This document shows, one piece after another, positions 36,433-49,497 of a stretch of 60,000 bases of DNA. How positions within the stretch are numbered: the stretch's first letter is position 1; every line of letters starts with the position of its first letter. The stretch lies in contig NW_019775636.1 of NCBI RefSeq assembly GCF_001039355.2, forward strand, positions 201,802-261,801, written 5' to 3'. The stretch comes from Lingula anatina. Taxonomy: Eukaryota > Brachiopoda > Lingulata > Lingulida > Lingulidae. The notes under the pieces are model-generated. The model was given only the letters and a program-made list of their open reading frames with translations. It ran no database searches and was not told where the DNA came from. The position numbers were made by a program, and so were the translations under genes.

Positions 36433-39400
36433 TGAGTTACAGTTAAATGTGCATTATCTGTCTAGCCTTTCTAAATAAACGCACCATGAAGTTGATAGTC
36501 ACCAAAACTATATTCTTTATTTACTTATAAACAAACATAGTTGCCTTTGACCTTCTAAGTTTTTTAGGACAATTAACGGAATTAAGGTCACTAAAGATTT
36601 GTGAAGTGTATCCCTTTTGTTTTGCCAACTATTGATGGGGACTGTACTCTGTAACTAAGTTAAGCGACCAATTGATCACCCACATCGCCGATGCAGATGG
36701 AACCGAATGAGTCATCAGCGTTGTAAAGAATCAGAGTTCCTCATAAGCTGTTTTACATCTTGGTTTGCAACATTAGGGATAAAAATTCCTGTCGTAAGCT
36801 ACCCATGTGTCGTGATTTCTTTATTGGCATACATAAAGTATCATCTATATGTTTTTACAAAAATGCTATCACAACAAGATTGACACCGTACACGGTATTT
36901 ACCAAAAAAAATTTTGATTAAATGCTTATTATGTTAGAAAATAGTGCATTGTATGATTACATAGTAATTATTATTGCTACCTTATTGGTTATAATTGTTG
37001 CAATAAATAAAGCCATTCTGACCTTGACATGAAGCATTGGAATATGTGCTGCATGGAGAGCTGTTCTCTGTCAGTTGTCATTGCAGTTAATGTTCTGACA
37101 TCATATAAGCGACCCTTTGAGGTTTTCAAAAAATAAATAAAGGAATTGTCGCGTAATTGCAACGACGTCCTATTTCATTTTTAACGAACAATATAGCATA
37201 TATATTAAATGCTTAAAAAGATCATTTGACGCCATTGGTTAGAAAAGAACCAGACTCGATTGATGGCAAATAAAGTTTTGTTGTTATTTTAATCATTAGC
37301 GTTGCATAAGATTAAGAAGGGGTTTATTAATTTAATTTTTAGAAGCTGGTGTTCTGATATCAGTAAAGGTAGGATAGGTTCTCCAAGTTTCATATTTTCA
37401 AAATGCCAAACCACTCAAAAAGCCATCATATTCCTTCAAACGCAAGACATTATGAGTAACCGGGATACATTCAATATGATTTGCAAGATCATTAGTCAGT
37501 ACGAAGCCACCAACGCCAGTTTCTGTGGATCGTTGGCTGCAGCTTGTCATTTATGTGGAAATTCTCGTGGTTATTTCGAAAGTTATCTGTCGTTATATGC
37601 CAAAAAGGTAGAATATGTAAACCAGCAATATTTCAACTTATGAACATGCATGCAACACTGGTCTTGCACGGCATAATTATCACCTAACGACATAGTACTC
37701 TTTTACCTTATTAATATTTTAATCAATTGATTGCGCAATTTGATTAATTAAAGAAGAGAACACGTAACAGTACATTTATTATGTCATGTACATTTACTAG
37801 AAACGACATAAACACGTGCATTTATGATGTACAAAACCAGCACAATTCAGAGACGAGGCAACCCGTAAATATTAAACTTAGAACTCAAACCCGATGTACA
37901 CTGTAAATCGTGTTCTTGTCAACGGGTTTTCATATGGTTTTTGGAAGTAACCAATGGGGAACTTTTGACATTTTCCGAGAAGAAAATCAAGTTCGCTACG
38001 ATAATAACTATGATATAATTGTGTAAGTTGAAGTCATTGGCTGAGGACCATGAGGGTTCTCTGCTGTACCTATATGGTTATGTTAAAATTAGCCACATAC
38101 ATATGGACGGCGCTGGAATACACATTTGCCCTATGTATTGCCCCGCCGTCCACTGAGCCTCTATGTATATAAAGTATGCATCTCTTAACAAACACTGTCA
38201 CCCAGAAATCATTTGGCATTCAATGGAGTGTGGTTTGACTTAACGTGTGGCGAATACAGTCTTCTTGACAATTTCCAGTTTCAATTGTCACATGGTGTTT
38301 GAGTGCGGGCATGTTTGTACGGTTCTGAAACCGGTGACACAAATTGACTTTGTGCAATCTGCAAAGAAACAGGGAATCGTATTGCAAAATTGCAGTTACT
38401 TAGCATTGTGGAAGTGAGTATCAATACAAAGTGAATGGCTTCTCAACTAATGTACTTTGAGTTATGAAAAAAGGCTCTCGTGTATAGTTTTCCAGTCTCA
38501 TAAGACGCGTGGTCGTAAACACCTATGAGACATAAGAACGAATCATCGTCTTGCTCAAGCTAGGTTATAATTCGAGAAGAAAATCGATGATCACAATATA
38601 TCAGTTTGTCTGCGGACCCCTGGAGATTTCTTTATAATAAGCAAAGACTCCTTTAGCTTTAACTTATTAAACACCGTAACAGCTGTATGTGTATAACTAT
38701 ATACCAATGAGTAATAAATGTATTCAGCCCAGTTGCAAATTGTCATCTAGTGTTATCTTGTTGTTATCTCGATGTCATTCAGATCAATTGGTTATGACCT
38801 ATCCTGACCATAGCGCAGCCATATATTCGTCAAATTGAACGCACTTTGTATATGTATATCATAACATATATCGTACGAAGCGGGGGGTTGCTTAACCCTA
38901 CCCTCAAGCCCTTTTTATCTTTTTCAACTACGTCCTTTTATTTGTATAAGTGCATGAAGTGGGGAAACCCTACGGGGACACCCCTAGCACTGCTTTTTTC
39001 CTGGAGGTTATCCGTCCCCACGTCGATGTAATCTTTGCTTCCTACGGCTGTGTATTAAATAAGTTACCGATAAGGTTTATAAAAAGAGCACAAAAAACAA
39101 GCACTTAAAACGCAATGAGATTTCTCTCTTCAGATTTATCATACACATTTGACACTTTTCATTTGCCATATTCCCCAGCTGGAACACTAGTGACTGATGG
39201 TACCCGGCCATACCATCTATCTCTCTGGCTTATCAGATAACGGAGCGTTTTCTATAATGCTATGGAATTCCACAGACGGTCATTTATCTCTTGACAGTAT
39301 AAGCTGGAACACTTGGCCATGCATCTTAAATTTTAAGCAATAACCAAATGCAGATTCGGACACAATTTAGCTTGGATAATAAAACGCAAATCCATGGGAT

Positions 39401-42400
39401 AAATCTGTAATATCTGTATGGATTTGTATTATGTTGGGTTTATAGACATATGTTTGGTACTTGTACATGTATAACACTAGTGCTGGTCACAGCGTTAAAC
39501 ATTCGCACGTTTCCAATACAAGGCGTATTGAATTTTTTTCGATCAAAGAGACATAAAGATTTTTTACTTTACACTTACCTTAACCTAGCAAGGTTATCTT
39601 CCCCCAGCATTAAGTCACAAGTAACCAGGAACTGGTCGACTGCAGCGCTGGCGTTTTTTTCTCTAAAAGCCAGCTACCAGATTACAATTGCCTGCCGTCG
39701 CAGATCAAAGACCCACGTGACCTAGTTTCAGAGAGATTCAATTTCCAGAAGCGGATTCTGACGATCTGAGTTTCTGTGGCTTTTAGCAGAAGATCAGCTC
39801 TCTCACGTAGAGGGGAGGTCAAAAAAAGGAAATTGGTCATTTTATTTCCTAATTGGTTTAGAGAGATTTTTTCATCCAGGCAGGAAAAAGACCGGCTGAC
39901 TATTTTCCAGTAGGATATGCCAAACACTATAGTTATTCATTGCACAAAAACTTTTAAGCCAACAGCTTCTGAAAGACAAAGTTCTAGATAATGTTTTTCA
40001 TTTTCTGCTCTCATTCACATGAAAGGCTAATATTTTATTCCTCAGCAAGTCCAATCTGTGACGAGACCAACTTTAACTGCGCAACGCCAATTCCACACCA
40101 ACGCTCGTCACATCAACAGATCACGCTAATCTCATTGCCAAGCTGACAAGGGCAGCAACCTCGACGAATTCTGGCAGCGGAATGCTAACCAGATTTGCCC
40201 AACGTCAAGCAGCGAGACACTGTGCCTGCAGTTTCCATATATATCGCTAAATATGATTCCGATTGACGTATTTTCCGAGTTCTAGATTGCTTACCGCCAT
40301 CATGATGCGTTGGTTGTCATTTTGACAAGTCACCTTTAATTGCTGCTTTTGCAACTTTGGTTTGTTAAAGGGCACTTCATTTGTGCTGTGATTATTTGTT
40401 ATATACGTACATGTTAGGAGCCCAATGTTTATACCCTGTGGGTTATAATGTTTAATGCAGTAACATAACTGCAGATAGATAAATAGAATAGATAGATATG
40501 CCATTATCGTGATTAACGTCAAAGGTGCTGACCATTATAACGGACATTCAATCTGAGATAGATAAATAAATATTTTATTTATTCTGATTTATAGGCAGAA
40601 ACACACAAAAAAGAAGATCTAAGGAAACAACATTTTCCACAATATTAACACCATGCATTATGAATTCCTGCTGCAAAAGGGTAGGTAATCTTATATTGAA
40701 TGAACAACCAATCCACAATGTTTCTTTTTACATCTCTTGTCTACTCCATGTGTGTACAATCTGGTATACCATACATTTTGCCCAACCAGCTATAAAGTAA
40801 TGACGTGTGTCAACAGAAATCCACGGTTTAAACGTGGCTCTTAATTACAACACACTGTCACATTCTGACTTCTATCATTACACCGTGTGTCAACGCTTGG
40901 AACGAGACCCCAACGCACCCCCTAACCCTTTCTGGGGAAACAAGAAGAGGGTGAGTTTGTAGACTTCATTATGATCTATGATCATTAAAGGATGGCTTTA
41001 CAGTGTTGACTTAATGCTTTTCATTTCCATGTTTGCGTAATTTGTGAGAACCGACTTATCAACCCAACGCAAACTCCATTTTATTAAAAATATAATACAT
41101 ACAAATCCAATATTTTGAATACGTCTGGGACTTTCCATAGAATTAAGACAACTATATATTGAAACACGCATCCGTTATAATCACTTCTGATGATATAATA
41201 ACATCATTTATAATGAATAGACAAATGTATGCTGTATAAATATGTATATATCTGTACCACACACAGGCCAATAGATGTCATTATCTTTGTCCGGGCACAA
41301 ACGAAAGATGAGACAAATTAAATTTGGACTTTCTTCCTGTTGCCGTCACATTTGACATCTCGGTCAACACATAAATCAAATAAATATGGAAATATGTATG
41401 TGTTCAACCCATAATAACGGTCAGCAATCCTTTACTTGGCCGGGATAAAAGTGATAGATAACTATGATCAAAGTGAAGTATGCGCCCGGTTAATAAGTCG
41501 GTTCTTGCAAATTAAGCAAACATGGAAATGAGGAGCAGAAAGTCAACACTGGAAAGCCATCCGTTAATTTTTATCCCGACAAACGTGGGTTCAAAGGAAT
41601 GACGTTTAACCTGCTACACTAAATACATGAGCCCTTGTCACACCCAGCGGTATATCATAACGAAACAGCTGAAGCGGTATGTTTGAGAGATTTTTACCCT
41701 TTGATTACACTACTGGGGACTTAATTCTTTCACTAGCTCTTATAAGTTCGTTTCTTGTTGTTATGTTAAGCTTTAACTGACATCTATACCCTAGTTTGAA
41801 TTAGAAATTAAAATTAATTGGGCCGTTTTCCGGTTAGACGACTGTCTTACGCAATAGCACTACCTATGATGCTACATGTAAGGGTCGTCCATGTTTTGTC
41901 GTCATCTTCATAAGTCTACCAACAGTCTACTGTATTTTTATATCAAAACACAACGGTGAACAGGGTTTACATTTCAATTAGATAAAAGACAAATATCGCA
42001 TTACATACATGAGCATCCATCATTGTAATTATACAATATAATTAAGGATTAAGGCTTCATCATATTAGAAGGAACAGTTTAAAACCTACCTTTCTGTTCA
42101 CATCACTTTGAAAATAACGCAGTCCCATGTATCATTCACCATTATCTAAATTGCAAAATATTTCACTCCTAATTTGACAAACGCAGCAGAACTTCTAATA
42201 GTGACAAATGTGTGAATCGCCAGGGGGCTGGTGTCAAAGAAAAATGCCAGGAAGTCATTAATAAAATGACCCTGCAGGAATCAGTCTGAATTTGAAACTA
42301 ATAGATGAGGCTAAGTAAACCAACACCACGGTAGAATTACCCTTGTCTCTGACAGCTTTCTTCCATCATAGATTTAATCTAAGGTATAATCAAATTATCT

Positions 42401-42439
42401 TACAGACAAGCCGTACATCAACATTGTCCTTTTGAACAA
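36433..42439. other. Intergenic, mostly unique
   Basis: A 113-codon frame at 37,302-37,643 (plus strand) has ordinary amino-acid composition but no recognised motif and no good splice partners, so it is left uncalled. Confidence 0.5.
38104..38152. repeat. GC-rich hairpin
   Basis: TGGACGGCG pairs with CGCCGTCCA (9 bp). After a small internal loop, AATACA pairs with TGTATT around an 11-nt apex, 49 bp in all. Both strands could fold. No relation to a known small RNA can be shown. Confidence 0.5.
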
Positions 42440-42850
42440 GGCGTCACAGAGGCAGCATTGCACGGGACAATGGGACGTGCCACGGGATATGGAACAAGTG
42501 AAGCACGACATAAGTTAAAGTGGAACAACTGAAGTAAGTTGAAGCGGAGTGGGACAGTGCAGGTCGTGTGGGATAGCATGTGTAATGGGACGGGGCAGGT
42601 ATTTTGCAATGTGCATGGTAAAATGGAATAGAATGAGACTGAAGGTACTGGATGATATCCATTTGGATGGGACGAGGCAGGTGCGATTGGATAGGTAGTA
42701 CGGGTATCATGGGATATAGTAATATGACCGAAACGAGGCAGTTAGTATATGGGATAGGATTTTATGTTTGGAGGAAACAAGTAGTATGCGATATGTTGAA
42801 ATGCATGGGACAAGGCAGATTGCATGGAATATGGCGACAAAGAAAGGATT
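42440..42850 (+). repeat. C-poor, purine-rich degenerate tandem repeat
   Basis: The plus strand is rich in G and A and nearly lacks C. The core TGGGACGRGGCAGGT recurs at about 42,587, 42,669, 42,730 (GAAACGAGGCAGTT) and 42,807 (GGGACAAGGCAGAT). GGGATATGG/GGGATAGT/GGAATATGG words lie between, giving spacings of roughly 60-80 bp. The open frames of about 90-120 codons here follow from the compositional bias and match no known protein. Confidence 0.6.
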
Positions 42851-44299
42851 GCACACACAATTTGAGAGCAGGAATGGAAAAGACGACCCCCTTCCCTTCT
42901 TCTTTTCTTATCAGTAAATTATCGTGGCTACCTGTACGCACGTTTTCGGGCAGTTTATTTCTGGTACGTTCACAAACACACAGTGTACATGTAAATATGT
43001 GGGTGCAGTGTACATATTAACAAACACACGATAATAATAATAACAAGATCCTAGCTCTTTGTAAAAAGATAGCATAGATCATTCACAGTACGAACAAAAT
43101 ATCAAACATCAAAGCACCGTGGACCCTGTGTGTTACCTTATACGACATTACACGATATATACCGTATTGAAGTCAAGTCAAAACTGACATTACGTAAAGA
43201 TTAGCGTTTGATTAACCACATATTGGATCGTTTATTAAAACATTGTGTGGTTTATCACTTCCTTGTTGTGTTCCCTCAGTGAAGGCAGAGATCGGCAACT
43301 GGGAGTCAAGTAATTGTTTCAGAAGATCAATATACCTGTTACCCTGAGTGTCAGGGCACTGTAAAGCTAACTTGCTCACTAAACCTTATCATGTGGTGGT
43401 TTTACAGTGCGGGTTACATATGAAATCAAGATCGAGCTGGCAACACCGAAATCTAGAACCTAGGGTTTATGCCCATAGTCCACGTTTGTGAATCTGCGTT
43501 GCTTATATATGCAGACTGAAAACAGCGACGCGACCAACTGAATCTGTGAAAAAGTCTCAGGGATTAGGATTACCCGGTCTTTAAATAACCCGTATTGATA
43601 TTTTATGGTATAACATCCACCATAGAGGTTGCGTTTTTTGGTTCCGTTGGTTAGTTTGTTTGTTTCTTTGTTAACAGCATTATTCAAAGTCACGGACGAA
43701 TTTTGATCAAATTTTCAGAATTTATCACAAATGGGCCAAGGAAAAAATAATTAGATTTTGGGGGTAATACTGATTATCATCGAAATGCATTCTGCGTAGG
43801 AAGAACATAATCAGGAATAATTACGTCTTGACCGATTTTAATAGTACGCGTCACAGACATTATTAGCAAGCTCTGATCCCTTGCACCACGTCATACAGGA
43901 ACGCACAAGATGCGTCAAATATCACACGCAAACGCGCTCTACGTTGAAGCTACGCCAGTTGTAATAATTACGTCTTTACGCCACACACGCAACGGGTCAG
44001 TTGCCGCATTGGATTGTGTTTTAACTGAGACAGTCTATCTTTCTAGAAAGTGCAGACTTTTTTCCTCTGTGATGACACCTAGACAATATATTGTATATGA
44101 AACAAATTAAAATGCAAATACCTCAGTGATAAAACGCGCGCTCAGTATATATTGCTTTAACGTGGTTATGTGTAGTTGGAGATCCATCTGCATACGCACC
44201 TATCATCACTATGCATTGGCAACGCATCGTAGGTGTTTTATCTCACACATGACTGCACTTCTTCATACCCTTGCTCATGGTGAGACAGTCCTTTGCAAA

Positions 44300-44456
44300 C
44301 TCGTTTTCTTTTCTTTCCTTTCTTTCTCTCTTTCTTTCTTTATTTTATTTATTTATTTGGTAGTACCTTGTGTTTGCCGTGCAGTTTGGTAATAGACGCA
44401 CCCTGTACACATAAAAGAAATCAGCCTACCCCCCCCCCCTCCCACACACACACACG
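44300..44456. repeat. Pyrimidine tract, C run and CA repeat
   Basis: A CTTT/CCTTT-rich tract grades into ATTT repeats at about 44,310-44,360. A C run and CACACA lie at 44,430-44,455. Small open frames crossing it are low complexity. Confidence 0.85.
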
Positions 44457-45631
44457 CATCGTCTATTACTTCTGATGTAGCCTTATGGAACAGAAATGAC
44501 ATAGCACAAGAAAGCTCTCACGTAAGACTTCAGTCAATTATTCAGACGTGATTGAATTTCCTTAATGTTTCAAACACTGCAATCACACGGAAAAAGAGAA
44601 AAAACGTGCTTACCTTAATTAAGTACATGTTTAGTCTCAACAAACACGTTTCTCCTCTTTTCTCCTCTTTGTCGAGAAAAGAAAAAAATCCAATTAAATG
44701 TCCCTAGATTAAGTCACCGTGTCCTTTAATCTGACAGGCCTCCTGGAAGAAACTGTATTCAAGGGAAGCTATTCCCAGCTTGACGATTGTGAAGTGATAT
44801 TGGTGAGCGTGGTACCCGCAGTCGCATATGTACTTCCCTGTTCTCACGTGATGTTAAATTACGACCTCCTATCTCTAATCTCAAACTGCCATGAAGAAAT
44901 TATCCAATGCCATGTGCCGTTCCTTTGTGAGATACGTTATACCTAGTCAGGCAGTGTCACTGTAGAAGCCATCCAATGGAACGCGACATTTCATTGAATG
45001 GCGTCATTACCATCAGAACCAATTAAAATCGGTTTTACGAACCCCCTAGGGTTTTTAACATGTGTACGCTTTAGGGGGAACCTTTCCACTAAGTGCCAAT
45101 TGAATCGATGGCTTTAAAACATTGTTTGGCTCGTTCCAGGAATAAGAAATGAAATGAAACCTCACAACAGAACATTAAGCTTCTGTTTACTTGGGCAAAC
45201 TATATTAAAAGGGTGAAGCATCAAAGCAATTATTGCTTTGTAGCTTGGCAGGCTATGGAAGAAAAACGTAAGCCTTACATTTACGATCCTATCTTTCAAA
45301 TATATCTCCCACGACTAAGGAGAAATTTGGTCAACAATGTCAATGATATATAAGTATGATTAAAAAAACGCAAAATTTACAGTTTATAATTTCAAAGATG
45401 ATCTATTTAACTCGGCGATTTTTGCTTAATGCTGCCATTTCATTTGATAAATATGGGTTTTCACACAAAAGCTTCGGTATCATATTGATGGCGCTCAAAA
45501 CAAGAGCAATTCCCAAATAAGATTAAAATACATGAATATTTGTACAAAACAAAAAGTAAATTACACACTGACGACCCTTTTCCAAATAAATAAATATAAA
45601 TGCATAAATAGATAAATACAAAGATGAATAG

Positions 45632-45632
<1 letters not shown>

Positions 45633-45668
<36 letters not shown>

Positions 45669-45747
45669 TGTGTAGAAAATTACTAAGACTAGTAAACGGT
45701 TATTAATCTCTTACGCATTGACAAATGCATCCCCCCCCCCCCCCCCC
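45633..45747. repeat. (TG)n microsatellite followed by poly-C
   Basis: About 20 TG units with one interruption at 45,633-45,674, then 17 C at 45,731-45,747. Confidence 0.97.
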
Positions 45748-46693
45748 ACAATAGTAGAATGATGGAATTATTACCAGTATATAGTCTCTTAATAAACGAC
45801 AGGCTATTAAAATACATATCCCATTGATACAACTGTGTACAATTTGTAGATGATATCTGCCTTAAACAAATGTTTTCGCTAACTTAAAGAGCCCTTGGGA
45901 ACCCATGTTCCCAGAAAACCAATCATCAGTGTCGGCGTAGCAGCCAGCCATTTGCAATCCTGGAGTCAAGGTCAGTTTAAAGCAGCACACACCGGGCTTC
46001 ACACTTACATATTAGAAAAAGTGTTGCGTTGTAGATGTTCCTTTTGTGAATGTTAAAGGTGTGTGATACGCTTTAGGACTTTAGAGACAATGCAGGAGTT
46101 AAAAAATAAATAAATAAATAAGAAATAAACAAGAAACAAATAATGAAATAGATATGTTTCTGGAATTGTCAGCAATTTCCCTTTAACACTAAACCGTTGA
46201 GGAAATTGCGACCCATAAATCCGATTTCGAATTCTTATAATTTCTCATTTTCAGAGCCACGAGTGAAAGTAGCCATACAGTTCTAACATCCATTATGAAA
46301 CCCACTCAGAATAAGAAAAAAACTCAAAAACGGCTTTATTAATTACGCGTTTATGTTATCCCTTGGAGGTTGACGGAAAGGTATTTTTCCCGGAAAATAA
46401 TAAAAATGCTATATAAACAGTCTTAAACTCTCTTTGTGTGCCTTCAGTGTTGTCCATAGGAGTGCTCGTTGTGCGTCAAACTAGCATAGTTCCCTGTTGA
46501 ATTAGTTTAACTGCTTCTGGTTTTACTGGGTATGATGCCACGACGATATTTTTATTACATTTACATATATAATACAGTAAAATGGACGCTTTTAGCTTAA
46601 ATTTGTCGTCTTCACAGTCTCTGGTCGTTTGCAGCTGTTTAGGTAATATCCCCTTTTCAGCATCAGTATTGGTAATTTCAATGTCTGTTTTAA

Positions 46694-46741
46694 TGTGTGT
46701 GTGTGTGGGGGGGGGGGGAGTAGGGGGGCGGGGGGCAGGGA
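46694..46741 (+). repeat. TG repeat joined to G-run cluster (possible G-quadruplex)
   Basis: GTGTGTGTGTG is followed by at least four G runs (lengths about 12, 6, 6 and 3) separated by AGTA, C and CA, which meets the usual G-quadruplex pattern. Two flanking-frame proteins of 62 and 100 codons arise only from the repeat. Confidence 0.85.
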
Positions 46742-47179
46742 GTCTCGGGCAACAAGTGCACAAATTATAAACAAACATATGCCACTTTCAAATTAATAAG
46801 TACGATGTTGTATCAACTGAATAGCTTCATTAAATGATTGATATAATAGGTTCATTACTACAACCATGTATCCGGTTCCAAGTGAAGTTTTTATTCGTGT
46901 CAACACGCAAATTTGGCATTGAACGCCGTGACCTGTGATTCGTTATATACTAACACGATCATGTTTAATGCAAATATTGAAAATAAGTAGTCCTTAATGT
47001 GTTAACTTCATCAACCGCTGAAAAGTACTAGTAGAACAGTGTTACCTAGACTGGGAAAACCCCTGGGGTATAAAGTATGCTAGCTCGATCCTGGATTGCA
47101 CCGGGAGCTCATGAGGATATGACATTTTTGGCAAAAGAACATTTCTTTTCATAACCCTGATGCGGGTCCGGAAGAAATG

Positions 47180-47203
47180 CCCCCCCCCCCCACCCACCCA
47201 CAC

Positions 47204-47237
<34 letters not shown>
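47180..47237. repeat. Poly-C / CCCA / CA repeat
   Basis: About 12 C, then CCCA units and about 16 CA units. The minus strand would be G-rich and T/G-alternating. Confidence 0.95.
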
Positions 47238-47744
47238 ATCTTATCTCTGAAAAAATTACTTGCAAAACGAGACACAACCAAGCAATATACCATCCTTGTA
47301 CGCTATATATTTCAATAGTAATAAACAGTCTATATTTTCAGGGGTAAATGAAGTCAAAAATGTTGCTATAAATGCCTTAAAGGTACGGGATGCAGGCCTA
47401 CAGTAGTATTTAAAGTGGTTTGCACTGTTAGTACTGTTAGGTTCTAAGAGAAGAAATAATTATCACATTGAGATGATCGAAAATGCGTTGCTTTTCATTG
47501 CAAATCCTGAACATCATGATAATAACGAAGCCCAAATTCCACGAAACCACGGCCTCTCACATCTGGTACCTCACACATGGGACATGAACTCTTTTTGACA
47601 TGTTTTTTCTCCGTGCAATACAGTGCTATCCAGGAACATTAAAGAAACACCACTCGTTCATGGATATCTCGATAACTTAGTATTGGATAACTTTATTTGG
47701 TTAAAATTCCTATTTTAAGAGAGGACCATTGGTGTGCTTTTTTT

Positions 47745-47826
47745 CAGACATCGAAGGGGGGGAGTCAGTACAAAACAGTCCAAAACAGGTTCCTGACCCC
47801 CCCCCCCCCCCCCAAATCCGCCACTG
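47745..47826. mobile_element. Possible hAT-like element remnant with long C run
   Basis: The sequence AAATCCGCCACTG at 47,814-47,826 reads CAGTGGCGGATTT on the minus strand, again a hAT-type terminus, preceded by a long C run. A matching left end is not clear (CAGACATCGAAGGGG at about 47,745 is a weak candidate) and no target duplication was found. Confidence 0.35.
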
Positions 47827-47903
47827 CATGTGTCTTACTGTATATACATGTATGATGCGATAGTAAGACTTCGTTAGTTAAATATAACAACATCACCCGC
47901 CTA

Positions 47904-47919
47904 CCCCCCCCCCCCCCCC
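47904..47919. repeat. Poly-C tract
   Basis: About 16 C. It is one of many C/G homopolymers between 44 and 50 kb. Confidence 0.95.
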
Positions 47920-48557
47920 ATTAATACCAACACCAGCAGTTATAATATATAGGGCCTACTTCAGTGACAATGTACTTAATAATCAACTGAATGTTCAGTT
48001 GGAGCAATAAATTATATGTTTTTACACACATTGTGAGAGTGTCATTCTACCATGTACTTGCTCATACTATTTCATGGATTATACTCTGAAGTAATAACGT
48101 TAATGAGTTTTCAGTATAGATTACACTTATAGGAACTATTCCAACACGAACTGAGGAACTTGCCGTTGAGTTTTTGTCATTGCACATCTCGGTTAACAAT
48201 ACCGCATCAATTTGATTTTTTTTCTCTGTCGTATCAATTTAGCTTTTTTTTCTTTCTATAAGCCTAGTAGCACTGAATATGATAACGCCCATTACAGCAT
48301 GCCAGCGTTCTTGGAGGACAAGATTAATAACATTGTAATGATCTTTCGAACGGCTTATCAATTTTCAATAAGGCACCAGACAGGAGACTCCGCCATTTTC
48401 AATGGAAATTAGATATAACGCTGAGATTTCAAAGAATATGGCCCGGCAAATGTGAAGGTTGGATACTGTGTGGTATTATTTTTTGGGGGAGGAAGGCTTT
48501 GTTTGGTGAGGATATTGAAGACGAGAAACCATGCGTGCTAATTGTTACTGCAATTGA

Positions 48558-48762
48558 TTTTTTTTTTTTTTTTTTTTTTTGAAAAATTGCGGCTTGAAGG
48601 AATCGTGTTTGTCTGTACTGTCCACAGCTAAATTGCTTTATAACGCCTCGTTACATCGTTTTCAGTCCGTTTATTTCCGAAAAAATGTGATAAATTGTCT
48701 TGAAACCACATCCTATTCGGCTCTGAGAGTTTAGAGCAATCCCCCTACCCCTCTCGCACACA

Positions 48763-48804
<42 letters not shown>
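48558..48804. repeat. Poly-T tract and (CT)n microsatellite
   Basis: A run of 23 T at 48,558-48,580 and about 20 CT units at 48,765-48,804, with about 185 bp of unique sequence between. Confidence 0.97.
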
Positions 48805-48805
<1 letters not shown>

Positions 48806-49470
48806 AAGCTGAATGAAAGTTTATTTAACCTCAAATATTAAAAAGCGTTTCAACAATAATATACCATTAGTTACTGTTCCGAAGAGTTCTCCGACATCAG
48901 CTAAAATGCCAAAAACATTTTAGCGCAGCGTTTGTGTCTAATTTTATTGAAAGGTAGACATTGGAACTAACCTAAGCAAGATCGATGGGTTTTCCTCCTA
49001 AACTCGGAGCCAGCAAGTCCATTAAATCTTATCAAATAACTCGGCTTGTTTTCACACAATGGAGTTTCCAATCGTACTTTATGATAAAGCCAAAGAATCC
49101 AAAAAAGCGAAAACGCCTTCCCTTTTTCGATCAAAGGATTTGTGTTTAGCTTGAATGTTTTCCTATTCTAAAATGAATTTTGAATACAGCATGTTTATGA
49201 TGTGTTTATATGGTATACATGTACCATTGCAGTCAACAGACTCAACAAAATTGTACTGTGCTAGGAACGGGGGTGCTCGGAGATAAAAATCGTTTCCTCG
49301 GCAAATATCATGTACATTTATAACAGCGGACTAATCTTACTTATAGCACGGTGACAGAAAACATGTTTGGTTTTGTATCTTTTCGTTCTTTGTACGTTTT
49401 TTTAAAGCATGAACTGACTGTACCTTCCTCTCTATCTGCCAGTATTTCGCAACTATTTCTGGATATAACC

Positions 49471-49497
49471 CTCCCCCCAGCCCCACCCCCACCCCCA
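49471..49497 (-). repeat. C-run cluster (possible minus-strand G-quadruplex)
   Basis: Four C runs of three to seven bases separated by AG, A and A give a G-quadruplex pattern on the minus strand. Confidence 0.6.

Noticed and set aside
37302-37643. 113-codon plus-strand open frame with ordinary composition
   Set aside because: I looked for family motifs and exon borders and found none. It could be a lineage-specific exon, but the sequence alone does not support it.
42652-43020. 122-codon open frame
   Set aside because: It lies largely in the C-poor degenerate repeat, where stop codons are depleted by composition.
46592-46778. Proline-rich / glycine-rich small frames
   Set aside because: They are translations of the TG and G-run simple repeat.
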